A DNA stretch of 64,000 bases. Origin: Circinella minor (lineage: Eukaryota; Mucoromycota; Mucoromycetes; Mucorales; Lichtheimiaceae). Positions 13,531 through 24,453 of this stretch are shown here, in pieces. The stretch is from NCBI GenBank assembly GCA_016758965.1, contig JAEPRB010000010.1, positions 62,001 through 126,000 of the forward strand. Direction: 5' to 3'. Position 1 is the first letter of the stretch. The number at the start of each line of letters is the position of its first letter. The position numbers and the translations under genes are program-made. Below the pieces are notes generated by a model. It saw nothing but the letters and a program-made list of their open reading frames with translations. It was not told where the DNA came from and searched no databases.

Positions 13531-16500
13531 TTATTTGTCATTGTTCAACATAACTAAATTATCTTCTTCGTGTGGTGATGCCAATTCATTATCTCCATCG
13601 GGGAAACATAATTCCTGTTCCCCTACTTTCAATTCATTATCATTTGTTGTGCTATCATTATTATAAGTATCATTATAGTGATCATTTACTTTTTCTTGCT
13701 CTTCATTACCAACGGTGACCAAACACGCATCTTCAAAAGAGACCTGGTCAGCTGCAATAACGGATGGATTAGAGCTTGTAGTAGTGGATGAAAATAGAGA
13801 AGTCAAAGAAGACGAATTTGGACGTGGTGTATTGAGAAATCCAGCAGTAGGTGATGGAGAAAATGAGCTTGTCATTGCATTAGAAATGTTCTCTGTTAAT
13901 TATTAGTTAGGAGAAAAAGAACGGGGTAAATTAGAAAAAGGAGAAACATATTACCAAAACAATGAAATCACTTTATAGTAAATACCTTCTAGTTCTGCCA
14001 ATGCATCGTCTAATAATAATGTTCCATCTCTTGAAGCTGCTGATGTTCTACCCACTCGATCAATTCGACTTGCATAGGGTTCAGGTGCATTCTGTGTAAA
14101 ATATAATTGAACTGTGGGTGGTACAAATGGTAAATTGAAATACTTTTCGGCACCATCATCATTATTATTATTATTATTATTATTATCATTCTCAGTATCA
14201 TTAGTATTGTCTCCTGATAACATTCCATTTTCTTGCTCGATAAAAGTATGAAAACTAATATGAGAGTAATAACGACAATCCCATAATGATTTCTCAAATT
14301 CAGAATCATAGGTAGTAATTTCTGCATATGACAACCATCCCGTTTGTTGATGCTGTTGATGCTGTTGACGGTTGTGCTTTTTCTTTTTCATCATTCTAAC
14401 TTGATCCCAGTCTGGTTTTCGCGCAACATTCCACTCCGCAACATCTCCTTCTTTCACATTCAGCTCAAGTTTTTCAACAACACGCCCATTTTCTCGTCTC
14501 TTGACCATTGTTTGTGTGAGCCAACAACGATGTAATGTTAATATGCCTTCCGGATGAATGGAGTATATATCTTGAAAACCATCACCAACAGTAGTAGTAG
14601 TATTAGTAGTAACAAAAGAACCAGGATTATAATAATTATGACCTTTTCCTTGTTGTTCTTCTTCGTCAAATCCAAACATTCGATTATTATCATTTTTATC
14701 GGCGCTGGTCGTACTCCATGCATTGTCATATGGTAAGTAAGGATCGCTCGTAACATCAGTAGTATTATTAGCGATACTGGTAGATAAAGAAAACTTTTTA
14801 TTGGTTAATAAATTGGAGGCATGTGATTTCCAGAATGATAATGATGCTCGTGTTGCGCTGTTGTTGAGTAGGTGGGGAGTTTTTGACATAGGAAGTAAAT
14901 GGGTTGCTAATTTAGTGCAATATTGTTGTCGATCATTCAATGAATGCTCCAAAGTTGATACAGAATGATCACTGGACGATGTAGTCCAGTTATTATTATT
15001 ATCAAAATTATTTTTCTGATGATTACAATAACTATTTTGATCATGATGATGCATTGGTCGTCGTTGCCTAATACGAACAATTGAATTGAGAGATGTTGCG
15101 CTCTTTTTTTTTTTTCAAAAAAAAAAAATAAGCAAAAGATAATATCAAGTTTGAGTATGATAAGTACGTGGTATAGTGAAAATAGCAATTACATATAAAG
15201 CAGTGAAGAATAGTGTACTTTACTAGATTATTGGAAGTCATACGCCGTCGATAAAAAGAGTGATTGCCACCACCTCCATTAAAATAAGATGAATGTGGAT
15301 ACCGTTTTGGATTAATTACTTTGCCTTGTACATGGCTTATGATTTCAGTGGCGCCTCCATACGGATTTATTGGATAAACATGAGTTGTTCCCCGTGCTGT
15401 ACTAACAGTACACCATAGTGAATCGGTTGAAAAATGGACATCATCCACCTGTGCATCTGTAATTCCTCGCGATAAGCTATATATATGTGTTACAGGTGGT
15501 TCAGCTACTCCTCCTCCTAATAATGTTCCTGACAAGGATGAAACAAGGGAAAAGACATGAAAAGTATGACCTTGATTCGTGACAGAGAGAAGTAATGTTC
15601 CAGAAGGATTAAATGCAAGTTGTGTAATTGGATGAGAATGCATGTGAGCTTGAAAATGAACAAATACAGATTGTAATTTCTGCAAATCTCGAATCATAAT
15701 CTACTTGGATATTAAATTTATGGTTATTGATATAATTATAGACATTTTGCTTATAAGCCTTGATTACAAAAAAAAATCATTTCTGCTATTGTTATTGTTA
15801 TTATTTACCGATCCAGATATTTTTCTCTGTACACCATGCCCGATTGAATAGTTAAAATAGGGGAAGATTCCTCTGCTATTATTATTGTATGATCTGCGAT
15901 TATTGTAGGTGTTATTATTTCTTATTGACGATGATGAATTGTTTCCATTTAATTCTTTTTCTATAATTGTAGTAGGAGTTGGTGATAACGGTGACGATGA
16001 ACTGTCAGTATGCTGTTGTGCAAAATAATTCGAGATGGAATGATAGCTGTATTCACTCAATGACTTGACACCATGAACAACTTCTTTAGCAATATCTTTG
16101 GCTGCACCTGCAACATCTTTATCGTTGACAATGTGTGTTAGAAGTTCATTAGATTCATAATCACTATTCGTTGCTGTACTAGCATAGGCGATATATCGTG
16201 TACCCAATGTAAAAACAGGTTTGATGGCAGAGTGACAATAAACATCGGTAAGTATTTCTTGCTTCGAAAAATCCGAGGCAGATAGAATATGTAGTGATGC
16301 TTCTAGTCGATCATCCAAACATCCCTATATTATTATCAATACATAATATGGTTGGTTTTATATCACTAGTTTATATATGTATAAACATATATAAGTAAGA
16401 CATGGAATGATGAAGATAAAAAAGAAGCAGTACCAAAATAATAGCATGTGCGTTGCTCTGTACGCTTGTTACATTTATACCTTGTTCCAAAAGTTCGGTA

Positions 16501-17464
16501 AAATCTTTGATCATTTGATGTGTCCTGAGCGAAAAAATATACAGTTTTTTTCTTATCGCTGATGATGAGTTGCATTGCGAAGGAGCAGAATCACTTTGAT
16601 CATTGTTGGTGTCAGATTGATCTTTTTTACTGCTAGTAATTTCTTCAGTCGAACAAAAAGAAGAGCTGTATATATTAAAATATTGTGTTATTTAATATCT
16701 TTTGTACTAAACAGCTGTAATACATATAGATTATTTAATCGTATATATCTTACATAATGGCTAATAGTGGGCGAGCTTCAGCATAGAGATCCACTAAATT
16801 ACAATTATTGTCACAAATGTTTGGATCTTCTAGAATATGCATACCGTGTATGTCTCCAATCGTTTGATCTCGTAATGAACACGTTTCATGCACGTTTTCT
16901 GGGCTCGTCACGTCCCAAACTTGAAATCCATTTCGATAACCTAGAAGTAACAAAAGTGACGGCGAAGATAATGAACTATTTGAATTGTTATAACCAATTA
17001 CTGATAAATTTATATATATTTTTAATGGTGTTGTTGGTAATATATCTTTATTATACCTTCTGTTAACATTTTGAAAAGCAGCAAAAGTAACGGTTTCATT
17101 ATCACCACTAGTAGTTACACCTTGTAATGGCTGTTGTTGAGGATGATCATGATGATCACGACAGTGGGTTGGATTTTGTGATTGAGGCCCATGTTGTTCT
17201 TGGGTAAATAAAGAAGCATTAGATTGTCGTTTTTGAAAATTATATGTCAACTGGTCGGAAACCCAGTTTAATCCAGAAGATAAATATTCCAAAGAGGTCG
17301 GATTCCTTTTTTTTTTCGTCAAAGAAAATCATGCAGCTTATCAGTCTGTGCGACAAATGTAACTGTTTTCTTATCCTTCCTTCCTGACACTCTCCCACTC
17401 CGAACAAAAAGATAAAAGTATCAAACCTCAAGAATTTTGGTTCAGCTCGAACACCAGCATTCAT
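13531..17464 (-). CDS. BCAS3-like WD40 protein
   Basis: Seven exons: 17427-17464, 16754-17305, 16434-16665, 15809-16324, 15224-15700, 13986-15102, 13531-13892 (3294 nt, 1097 residues, consistent phases). The N-terminal two thirds form a degenerate WD40 propeller: LLLGYRNGFQVWDV near residue 145, KPVFTLGTRYIAYAST, then IRDLQKLQSVFVHFQAH followed by PITQLAFNPSGTLLLSVTNQGHTFHVF, a hallmark of the BCAS3/Atg18-like group. The BCAS3 C-terminal signature (ALAELEENISNAM) falls about residue 970. In animals BCAS3 partners PHAF1/C16orf70 at the autophagosome formation site, and a related role here is inference. Asn-, His- and Ser-rich inserts interrupt the fold. The first intron (GTTTGA donor, AAG acceptor) is the least certain junction. 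Confidence 0.85.
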
Positions 17465-18359
17465 TATTAAGTATCAAAGCGAAAAAATAAGGAAAAAGAA
17501 AACGTCCGCTTCGTTACTTTTTTTTATTATCGATCTCGTACCGACGATCAAAAAAGAAAAAAAAAAGAATGATCTTTTGAATCAGCAGAAAAAAAGTAGA
17601 ATGAAACGATTGAAAATGGAAATGCGTTTCAAAGAAAGAAAAAAAGAGAGGAAAAGAAAAAACCTGTTAAGTATTAAGTTATCATATATCAATTTAATAG
17701 CAATAATAGATGACGTTAACTTGTTGTATATATGATAATACTTTACATTGTGCATTATAAATTATATTTACATATTATGCTTGACTACTATCTCTCTTTT
17801 TCGTTGTATATCCTGTTCTTGTGACTCATACTAAACTGGAAGGGGGACAAAGAAAAGAAGAGGGGGGTATTAGTTTTAAAACCATTTACTACCCAACAAC
17901 CAGTAAGAAACGTTGTTGTTGAGTGTGAGAAAGCATAGTAGATAATTTAGGGCTCTTATATACATTGAAAGTTTTGAATCGTCATGCACATTTCATATTC
18001 AATAAAAATGATTGAACTGCCTTTTTTCTTACATAAATAAACGCCCATTTTTATAAAGAGAAACTGTTCGACATTAATTTTAGCATTATTCCCTAACCTG
18101 TTTATACTATTTATTTGTACAATGCATGTCTTTTAGTTATGTACGTTACACTGATATGTGGATACATACTTTTTCGTGACACACATTATACCATAGCGAA
18201 CTATTTACAGTATGTATAGAATAAACCAGAATAATCGCTTTATTACTGTCATTGTCAACATTCTTTCTTGTTTAGAAAAAAAGAAACAAAATACAAGATT
18301 GAGCCAAAAGTACGTACTTGACAACAATATTTTCCACATCATCTATATTCTTTGTTACG

Positions 18360-19350
18360 CTCATGATAGTACCTCAAGTGTAGCGAATGAGGAATAAGTT
18401 CGACGATCATCAGTCAGGATATCGGCTTCAATATACCCAGAAAGACTCACCACTGATACTGTATCAGGCTCGAAGTTTAAAACTGACCTGCTCTTCTAAA
18501 CAATCTTTTGCAGCCAGTATTTTATGGGTAATTCACACACATTCACCCAGATATATATCCCTTCTTATTTTGAAAATCATACATTCCTTTTTTATATTAC
18601 TTTGATGTAGTAATTGCGATTTTAAAAGAAATTAATTTTATCTCTACACATTAAATAATTATCAAGCATTAATATGATGAAGTAAATGATTCGGATACTC
18701 CTTGCTGTAGTCTTGTTTTGAGAGAATGCTAATTCAAGCAATAGACTTTGTTTTGATAAAGATCAAGACCATGGTAATATAGTAGCATATAATTTCTCGT
18801 GACTTTAAGCAATCTATTTTTGATCTTCTTCTATCGAAAGATAACCATATTATATGGTGGGATGTCAACTTTCCCCCAACAAGGAGCCGGTTTCTTTTTT
18901 CGTTCCAATATTTACATTATATCATGACCTGTCAATGAAATATATCTCGCCATAATTAACCAATATTATGACATCAGGTAACGAGGTAACATCTGGAATA
19001 GGATCCGCTTCATCTTCAAAACTAGTATCTTTGCGTTCCATATACAAACAAACCTCAAAAGCCCGTCTATAACCGCTTTATTTTTGTCTGAAAAGACGCT
19101 TTATAAACAACACACTCAACAACAAATGGCAGATACTTTGAGCCAAGTTATCATTGTTGTCAATGTCGTTCGAAATAACGTATGCTCTTGTGCACTATTT
19201 CAAATTAACAAAGCCTTTGAGCTACATGACTGAGCGGAAAAGCGCTCAAGTTGCTTATCAACCTGTACTTATGAGTGGAAGCTCAAAAACGAAAATGGCA
19301 ATGTCAGCGTTGAAAGATCCAGTTAAATTATTTCTGGATGTTAAACTGTG
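18360..19350. pseudogene. possible decayed coding sequence
   Basis: Several short frames with protein-like composition sit close together but cannot be joined. On the minus strand, a segment around 18370-18470 reads DTVSVVSLSGYIEADILT and ends at a stop. Another around 18925-19045 starts MERKDTSFEDEADPIPDV. On the plus strand, 19154-19351 reads a 65-residue frame ending KMAMSALKDPVKLFLDVKL. GC is a little higher than the flanks. No family is recognised, so decay of one or more genes is an inference. Confidence 0.25.
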
Positions 19351-20097
19351 AGACATACGAAAATTTTATACACAAGAAGGTGGTGCTTGTTGTAATATAT
19401 CTCCATGTGATATCTTATTAATAATACGGAATAATATACATTTAGTATATAACTATTATTGTAGAATTCAGTATTCTGAAATTCAAGAAGCAGGGTAATC
19501 ATTTATCGTATAAAACTCCGGACACTGGAAGGTATATATAATAATTTTCAACTGCAAACTTGGGAGAATTAAGAATAGCTACGGTGAGATCCGGGCATAA
19601 TTGCTGAAATTGTAATATTACAAGAATCAATATATAAATTTAGATCTCCAAAAGAGTAAGATATGAAAAAATGTGTACTATACTAAAGTCATTATGTGAA
19701 TACTAAATGGATTACCATTTTGAAACGACTCGGCGCTAATATTACTCCTATTAATATAACAGTACTGATCCTGAGATATATTTGTCTTAATGATCGTAAA
19801 TGTGTAACAGATAAAGCATTGCGAGTTTAGACGACATTGCACAGCACTGTAATAATAGAATTTACAGATAAACACAAGCAACCTAACTAATAGTATAATA
19901 CCTATCCAAGATGTTAACTTTGTTTGCTTTTACTATGCTAGTCTTTCTAAGTTAGCAACTGTCCGATTGGGTGGTTTCAAGGGTATAACAAATCATTATA
20001 TTATCACCCTCATCAATAATTCAGACTATGCTGAAAAACCTCGAAATGAAGAATTTCTGATCAGTCACAAAATTATCAGCAAACGATTATGCAAAGC

Positions 20098-20122
20098 AAA
20101 AAAAAAAAAAAAAAAAAAAAAA
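20098..20122. repeat. poly-A tract (25 A)
   Basis: An uninterrupted run of A. It could be ordinary slippage or the tail of an old retroposed copy, but no flanking duplication was seen. Confidence 0.8.
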
Positions 20123-20148
20123 GTGGATTTATTTGTTAATTAAATTTT

Positions 20149-20165
20149 ACGTGGTGCGCCACATG
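20149..20165. promoter_or_regulatory. imperfect palindrome upstream of the sulfite reductase gene
   Basis: ACGTGGTGCGCCACATG has arms GTGG/CCAC around a TGCG centre, in otherwise very AT-rich DNA about 580 bp before the start codon. It contains GCCACA, which also recurs near 20579. GCCACA/TGTGGC resembles the core recognised by Met31/Met32 at yeast sulfur genes, but applying that here is speculative. Confidence 0.25.
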
Positions 20166-20746
20166 TTTTTAATGAAATTGTAGAAATGTGGATAACTGTG
20201 TTTTTTTTTCGTGTAATCAATCACTCTTTATTTACTATTTTTATTTTTAGTAACCACTGACAACAAAAGATTTCATTTATGCATCACCCATTCATTACAG
20301 AAAAGACGATCACTATTCACAAGTTAATCAAGATCGATCAATCAAAAGATAGTAAATTAGTTTTCTTTCAATGACTAAATTATAAAAACAAAAAAAATAC
20401 TGAAAAAAATATTTGTTTCAGAATGAAAACAAGATCAACCGATGATATGTTCTTCCATATATTAGCCTCAAACCAGCTTTACTCTTTTGATATCGAACGA
20501 ATCAAACAGATGCGTTGTCGGAAAGTTTTTTTTACGTTGATGTGCTAAGAAATTGCGCCATTTTCTGCGGATATGAATGGCCACAATAGAACCGATGGCG
20601 TGCTATCCAATGAGATGAAAAATCAAAACTCCATAATAATAATAAAAAAAAAATTCATAATTTGTTACATCTTTTAAGGAACCCGATCTTTTTCCCTTCT
20701 CTTTTTTTTATATTTTTTTTTATATTATACATTTGACATATTTAAT

Positions 20747-23700
20747 ATGTTTGCCTCTACTGCTCTTATCGCAGCACTTTTGAAGAGCAAGTCAGTTAAG
20801 GCTAACGACGCACATAAGCCTATCGAATTATCGAGAGAAGCCATCGAATCCGTCACTTCACAACTTAAAGAAGCAGCACAAAATGAAGATGCAGCATCTA
20901 CCGCCGGCAGTCAAACAACTGTTGTAGACGAAGAAACATCTTTACAACTTCACTCTCGAGTAAAGAACGCTCTCGAAATTCTTTTCAGTGATGATAAGGC
21001 TCGCTTGGTCGATGTCAACCATACCGTCGATTATATTGCTTATGGTTTATCCGATCTTGTCTTTGTATACCCCGGTAATGCTGGTGGCTATCTCGGTCAG
21101 GAACTCAAAGACTGGCAATCCAGCATTCGCAATAGCCAAGGCAATCTTGTCAAAGTTGTTGAGATGGAAACCAGAGAAGGCGCTTTACAAGCTGTTCAAG
21201 GTGCTCTTGATAACTCTAATAAGACTGCATCCGTTTTGACTTCATCCCAAGCTTTGTTGTCTATGATTCCCAATATTCATGCTCTTGCATTAGCTCGTCA
21301 ACCCGTCGTTTTCCATGTTGGTGCTTATGGTGTCGATGAAGAATTAGTAGCTCATTCACAAATCGATGCTGTTTTGGCTGCTCGTAATTCCGGTGCTATT
21401 GTCCTTTCATCCAGCAGTGTTCAAGAAGCTCACGATATGGCCGTTATCGCACACGTTTTGGCTCGTTCCGTTGATCTTCCCGTTATTCACTACTTTGACG
21501 GCTCATCAGTCAACATTGAAAAGGTTTCGCTTTTGCCTTATAACCAATTGGCCACTTTAGAAAATACCAAGGCTAGCGGTGATGCCTATACTGAAGCTGA
21601 GCGTTTGTTGGCCAAGTTTGGTTACAAACCTTTCGAATATACTGGTGCTGCTGACGCCGAAACTGTTCTTGTTGCATTGGGTACTTCATCCGTTGCTGAT
21701 GCTGTCAACAAGGCCAATGCTAAGGTTGGTTTGGTCACTGTCCGTCTTTACCGTTCTTGGTCGGAAGCTGGTTTCATTGCTAGCTTGCCTCAATCTACTC
21801 GCCAAATTGTCGTTTTGGAACAAACTGATGGTTTGTTTGCATTCAATGGTCCTCTCTTTTTGGATATTGCTGCTGCTGTCCGTTTCGGCTCTTTGGCCCG
21901 TCAATCACGTCCTCGTTTAGTGACCGCACAAGCCAGCTCATTTGGTCATCTCTCTGCTGGTCATATTCCTCATTTGGCCAAGGAAGCTGAACAAAAGAAC
22001 TTTATCGATCTTGCCGCTGGTGTCTTTTTGGAAGCTGTCGAAGAACCTAAGGACAAACAAAATATTTGGAGTGCTATCTTTTGGGATGTTGAACAAGATG
22101 GTAGTGCTGATGCTGCCAAGCATGTTTCTCACTTGCTTCATAAACAAGATCAAGTTGCTGTTCAAGTCGCTCGTGATGCTTACCGTTTGGGTGGTGCTGT
22201 TGTTAACACACATATTGTTAAGAACAACAAGGCCGTTAACGCCAAGGCCGATTTCATTGGTATTCATAACATTGCATTGACCAAGGAATATGATATTTTG
22301 GAATCTGCCAACAAGAAAGCCACTGTTGTTTTGAATGGACCCTGGAAACATGGTGATGATATTGAAGCTCATTTGACAAACGAATTCAAGCTCAAGTTGA
22401 CTCAACTCGATATTAAACTTTACACTCTGGATGCTGTCCGCATTGCTGAAGAATTGGGTCTTCATCGCAAGTCTACACACATTATTTGGGAAGCCGCTTT
22501 CTTGGGCTTGACTCAATCTGACAAGAACATCGCTGATCGTTTAAAGAGTTTGTATTATGAATTGGATTCAGTTGTCGATGAAGAAGGCAACAAACGTGAA
22601 TTATCTCCTCTTATCAACCAAATCGTTGAATCCGTTTCTGCAGAAACCGTTAATGTTGAATTATTGCCACCATGGACTATTTTGGAAATTAATGATCAAA
22701 TTTTGCCTACTCGCCCTATTGCTCGCGCTGTTTTGGATGAAGAAGATGATGAAAGTGATGCATCAACCGCTGTTGAAGAAGGTGAACAAGAACTCGGTGA
22801 AGTTAGCAAGTGGCACAAGGCAGCATGGCAAGTCATGTTTAAGGAAGCCTATGGTACCGAAACTGCTGTCCGTCCTGATCTCCATGAATCCAACTATTTG
22901 ATCAAACTTTCTGAAAATAAGCGTTTGACTCCTGCTACATATGATCGTAATGTCTTCCATTTGGAATTCGATACCACTGGATCTGGTTTGAAGTACAACC
23001 TTGGTGATGCCCTTGGTGTTCATGGTCACAACGATACTGAAGAAGTGAAGGAATTCCTTGAATGGTATGGTTTGAACGGTAACGATATCATTTCGATCAA
23101 GAACTCTGACTCTGGCAAGCAAGAAACCCGTACCATCTTCCAAATGTTCCAACAAACACTCGATGTTTTCGGTCGTCCTTCCAAGAAGTTTTATGAAGCT
23201 CTCGCTTCGTATGCTACAAACCCCAAGGAAAGAGACCAATTGTTGTATTTGATTTCATCTGAAGGCAAGGAAGAATACAAGAAGCGTGTGGATGATACCA
23301 TTACTTATGAAGATTTGTTGCGTGAATTTACATCTGCCAAGCCTCCTGTTGAAGCTTTGGTCAGCATCATCTCTGAAATCAAACCTCGCCATTACTCTAT
23401 TGCTTCATCTCAAAAGATGTTCCCCAACTCGGTTCACTTGTTGATTGTCGCTGTCGACTGGATGAATGAAGCTGGCAAGAAGCGTTATGGTCAATGTACA
23501 AGATATTTGGCTGACATGAAGATTGGTTCCGATGTTACTGTCTCGATCAAGCCTTCCGTTATGCGATTGCCTCCATTAGATACCCAACCTGTCATTATGG
23601 CTGGTTTGGGTACTGGTATGGCTCCTTTCCGTGCTTTTATTCAAGAGCGTGCTATGATTAAGGCTAGTGGCAAGGAAGTTGGACCTATGGTTCTTTACTT

Positions 23701-24040
23701 TGGTTCTCGTAACCGTCGCATGGAATATTTGTATGGTGAAGAATTGGAAGCTTACAACACCGATGGTTTATTGACGCACATGGGTCTCGCTTTCTCTCGT
23801 GATCAAAAGCAAAAGGTTTATATCCAACACAAGATGATGGAAGATGCTCAATTGTTGCACGACTATCTTGTTACTAAGAATGGTCACTTTTATCTTTGTG
23901 GTCCTACCTGGCCTGTACCTGATGTTAAGGATGCTGTCGTTTATGGTCTCAACAACTTTGGTGGTATCGATGAAAAGGAAGCCAGTAACCTCATTGAAGA
24001 ATGGAAGGAAAAAGAGAAGTACATTTTGGAAGTGTACTAA
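20747..24040 (+). CDS. sulfite reductase [NADPH] flavoprotein subunit (Met10-like)
   Basis: A single uninterrupted exon of 1097 residues, near the length of yeast Met10 (about 1035). It passes electrons from NADPH through FAD to the haemoprotein subunit that reduces sulfite to sulfide in sulfate assimilation. The N-terminal half has the pyruvate:ferredoxin-oxidoreductase-like region typical of Met10 (LVFVYPGNAGGYLGQEL, VLVALGTSSVADAV, RQIVVLEQTDG). A linker follows, then an FAD-binding ferredoxin-reductase module: RHYSIASS for FAD at about residue 881, the NADPH loop GLGTGMAPFRAF at about 953, YFGSRNRRMEYLY, and YLCGPTWPVPDV near 1050. C-terminal EVY is the aromatic end typical of this fold. 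Absence of introns contrasts with its neighbours. Codon use is GC-richer and strongly biased, suggesting high expression. Confidence 0.95.
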   Translation: MFASTALIAALLKSKSVKANDAHKPIELSREAIESVTSQLKEAAQNEDAASTAGSQTTVVDEETSLQLHSRVKNALEILFSDDKARLVDVNHTVDYIAYGLSDLVFVYPGNAGGYLGQELKDWQSSIRNSQGNLVKVVEMETREGALQAVQGALDNSNKTASVLTSSQALLSMIPNIHALALARQPVVFHVGAYGVDEELVAHSQIDAVLAARNSGAIVLSSSSVQEAHDMAVIAHVLARSVDLPVIHYFDGSSVNIEKVSLLPYNQLATLENTKASGDAYTEAERLLAKFGYKPFEYTGAADAETVLVALGTSSVADAVNKANAKVGLVTVRLYRSWSEAGFIASLPQSTRQIVVLEQTDGLFAFNGPLFLDIAAAVRFGSLARQSRPRLVTAQASSFGHLSAGHIPHLAKEAEQKNFIDLAAGVFLEAVEEPKDKQNIWSAIFWDVEQDGSADAAKHVSHLLHKQDQVAVQVARDAYRLGGAVVNTHIVKNNKAVNAKADFIGIHNIALTKEYDILESANKKATVVLNGPWKHGDDIEAHLTNEFKLKLTQLDIKLYTLDAVRIAEELGLHRKSTHIIWEAAFLGLTQSDKNIADRLKSLYYELDSVVDEEGNKRELSPLINQIVESVSAETVNVELLPPWTILEINDQILPTRPIARAVLDEEDDESDASTAVEEGEQELGEVSKWHKAAWQVMFKEAYGTETAVRPDLHESNYLIKLSENKRLTPATYDRNVFHLEFDTTGSGLKYNLGDALGVHGHNDTEEVKEFLEWYGLNGNDIISIKNSDSGKQETRTIFQMFQQTLDVFGRPSKKFYEALASYATNPKERDQLLYLISSEGKEEYKKRVDDTITYEDLLREFTSAKPPVEALVSIISEIKPRHYSIASSQKMFPNSVHLLIVAVDWMNEAGKKRYGQCTRYLADMKIGSDVTVSIKPSVMRLPPLDTQPVIMAGLGTGMAPFRAFIQERAMIKASGKEVGPMVLYFGSRNRRMEYLYGEELEAYNTDGLLTHMGLAFSRDQKQKVYIQHKMMEDAQLLHDYLVTKNGHFYLCGPTWPVPDVKDAVVYGLNNFGGIDEKEASNLIEEWKEKEKYILEVY

Positions 24041-24453
24041 AAAAATTAAAAAAAAAATTATATATCTTTTTACACACCTTGTCATTATCATCTATCGTTC
24101 TCTCTCATGTATCATAAGCTTGTAATATAGTGTTATTAGCCATTCTCCCTTTTTATCATTATTTTGCTTTACATTTTATAAAATATATACACACAATTTA
24201 TTCATATGACAATCTATATGATTGTTAAAAAAAGTATTAAACCATTTTATACAAAAATTTTTCAATTGTATTATGTTCTTTCCTGCATTGTGGGAATTGA
24301 TTGTGTTACGTTCCAAAATAGCATATCATGTTTGTTGTGTAGCACCAAAAATAGAAGAATAAGAATAGAAAAAATCTGTGCACGCAACAAACTAATTATT
24401 CAAGTTCACTTGTTTTACTTTTATATTATTCCAATACATATTTATTAAACTAA
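24041..24453. other. intergenic, about 410 bp
   Basis: 3' region of the sulfite reductase gene and promoter of the F-box-like gene. AT-rich; nothing else seen. Confidence 0.6.

Larger units (their letters stand above)
17465..20746. other. intergenic, 3.3 kb, with possible coding relics
   Basis: It separates the divergent BCAS3-like and sulfite reductase genes. Short coding-like fragments on both strands between about 18360 and 19350 are listed separately. A 25-A run occupies 20098-20122. An imperfect palindrome lies at 20149-20165. No intact gene found. Confidence 0.55.

Noticed and set aside
14010..15188. Several overlapping frames on both strands in the BCAS3-like gene
   Set aside because: They are shadows of exon 6 in other frames, produced by Asn/His/Thr repeats.
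21366..22901. Leu-rich plus- and minus-strand frames inside the sulfite reductase gene
   Set aside because: Alternative-frame shadows of a strongly biased coding exon.
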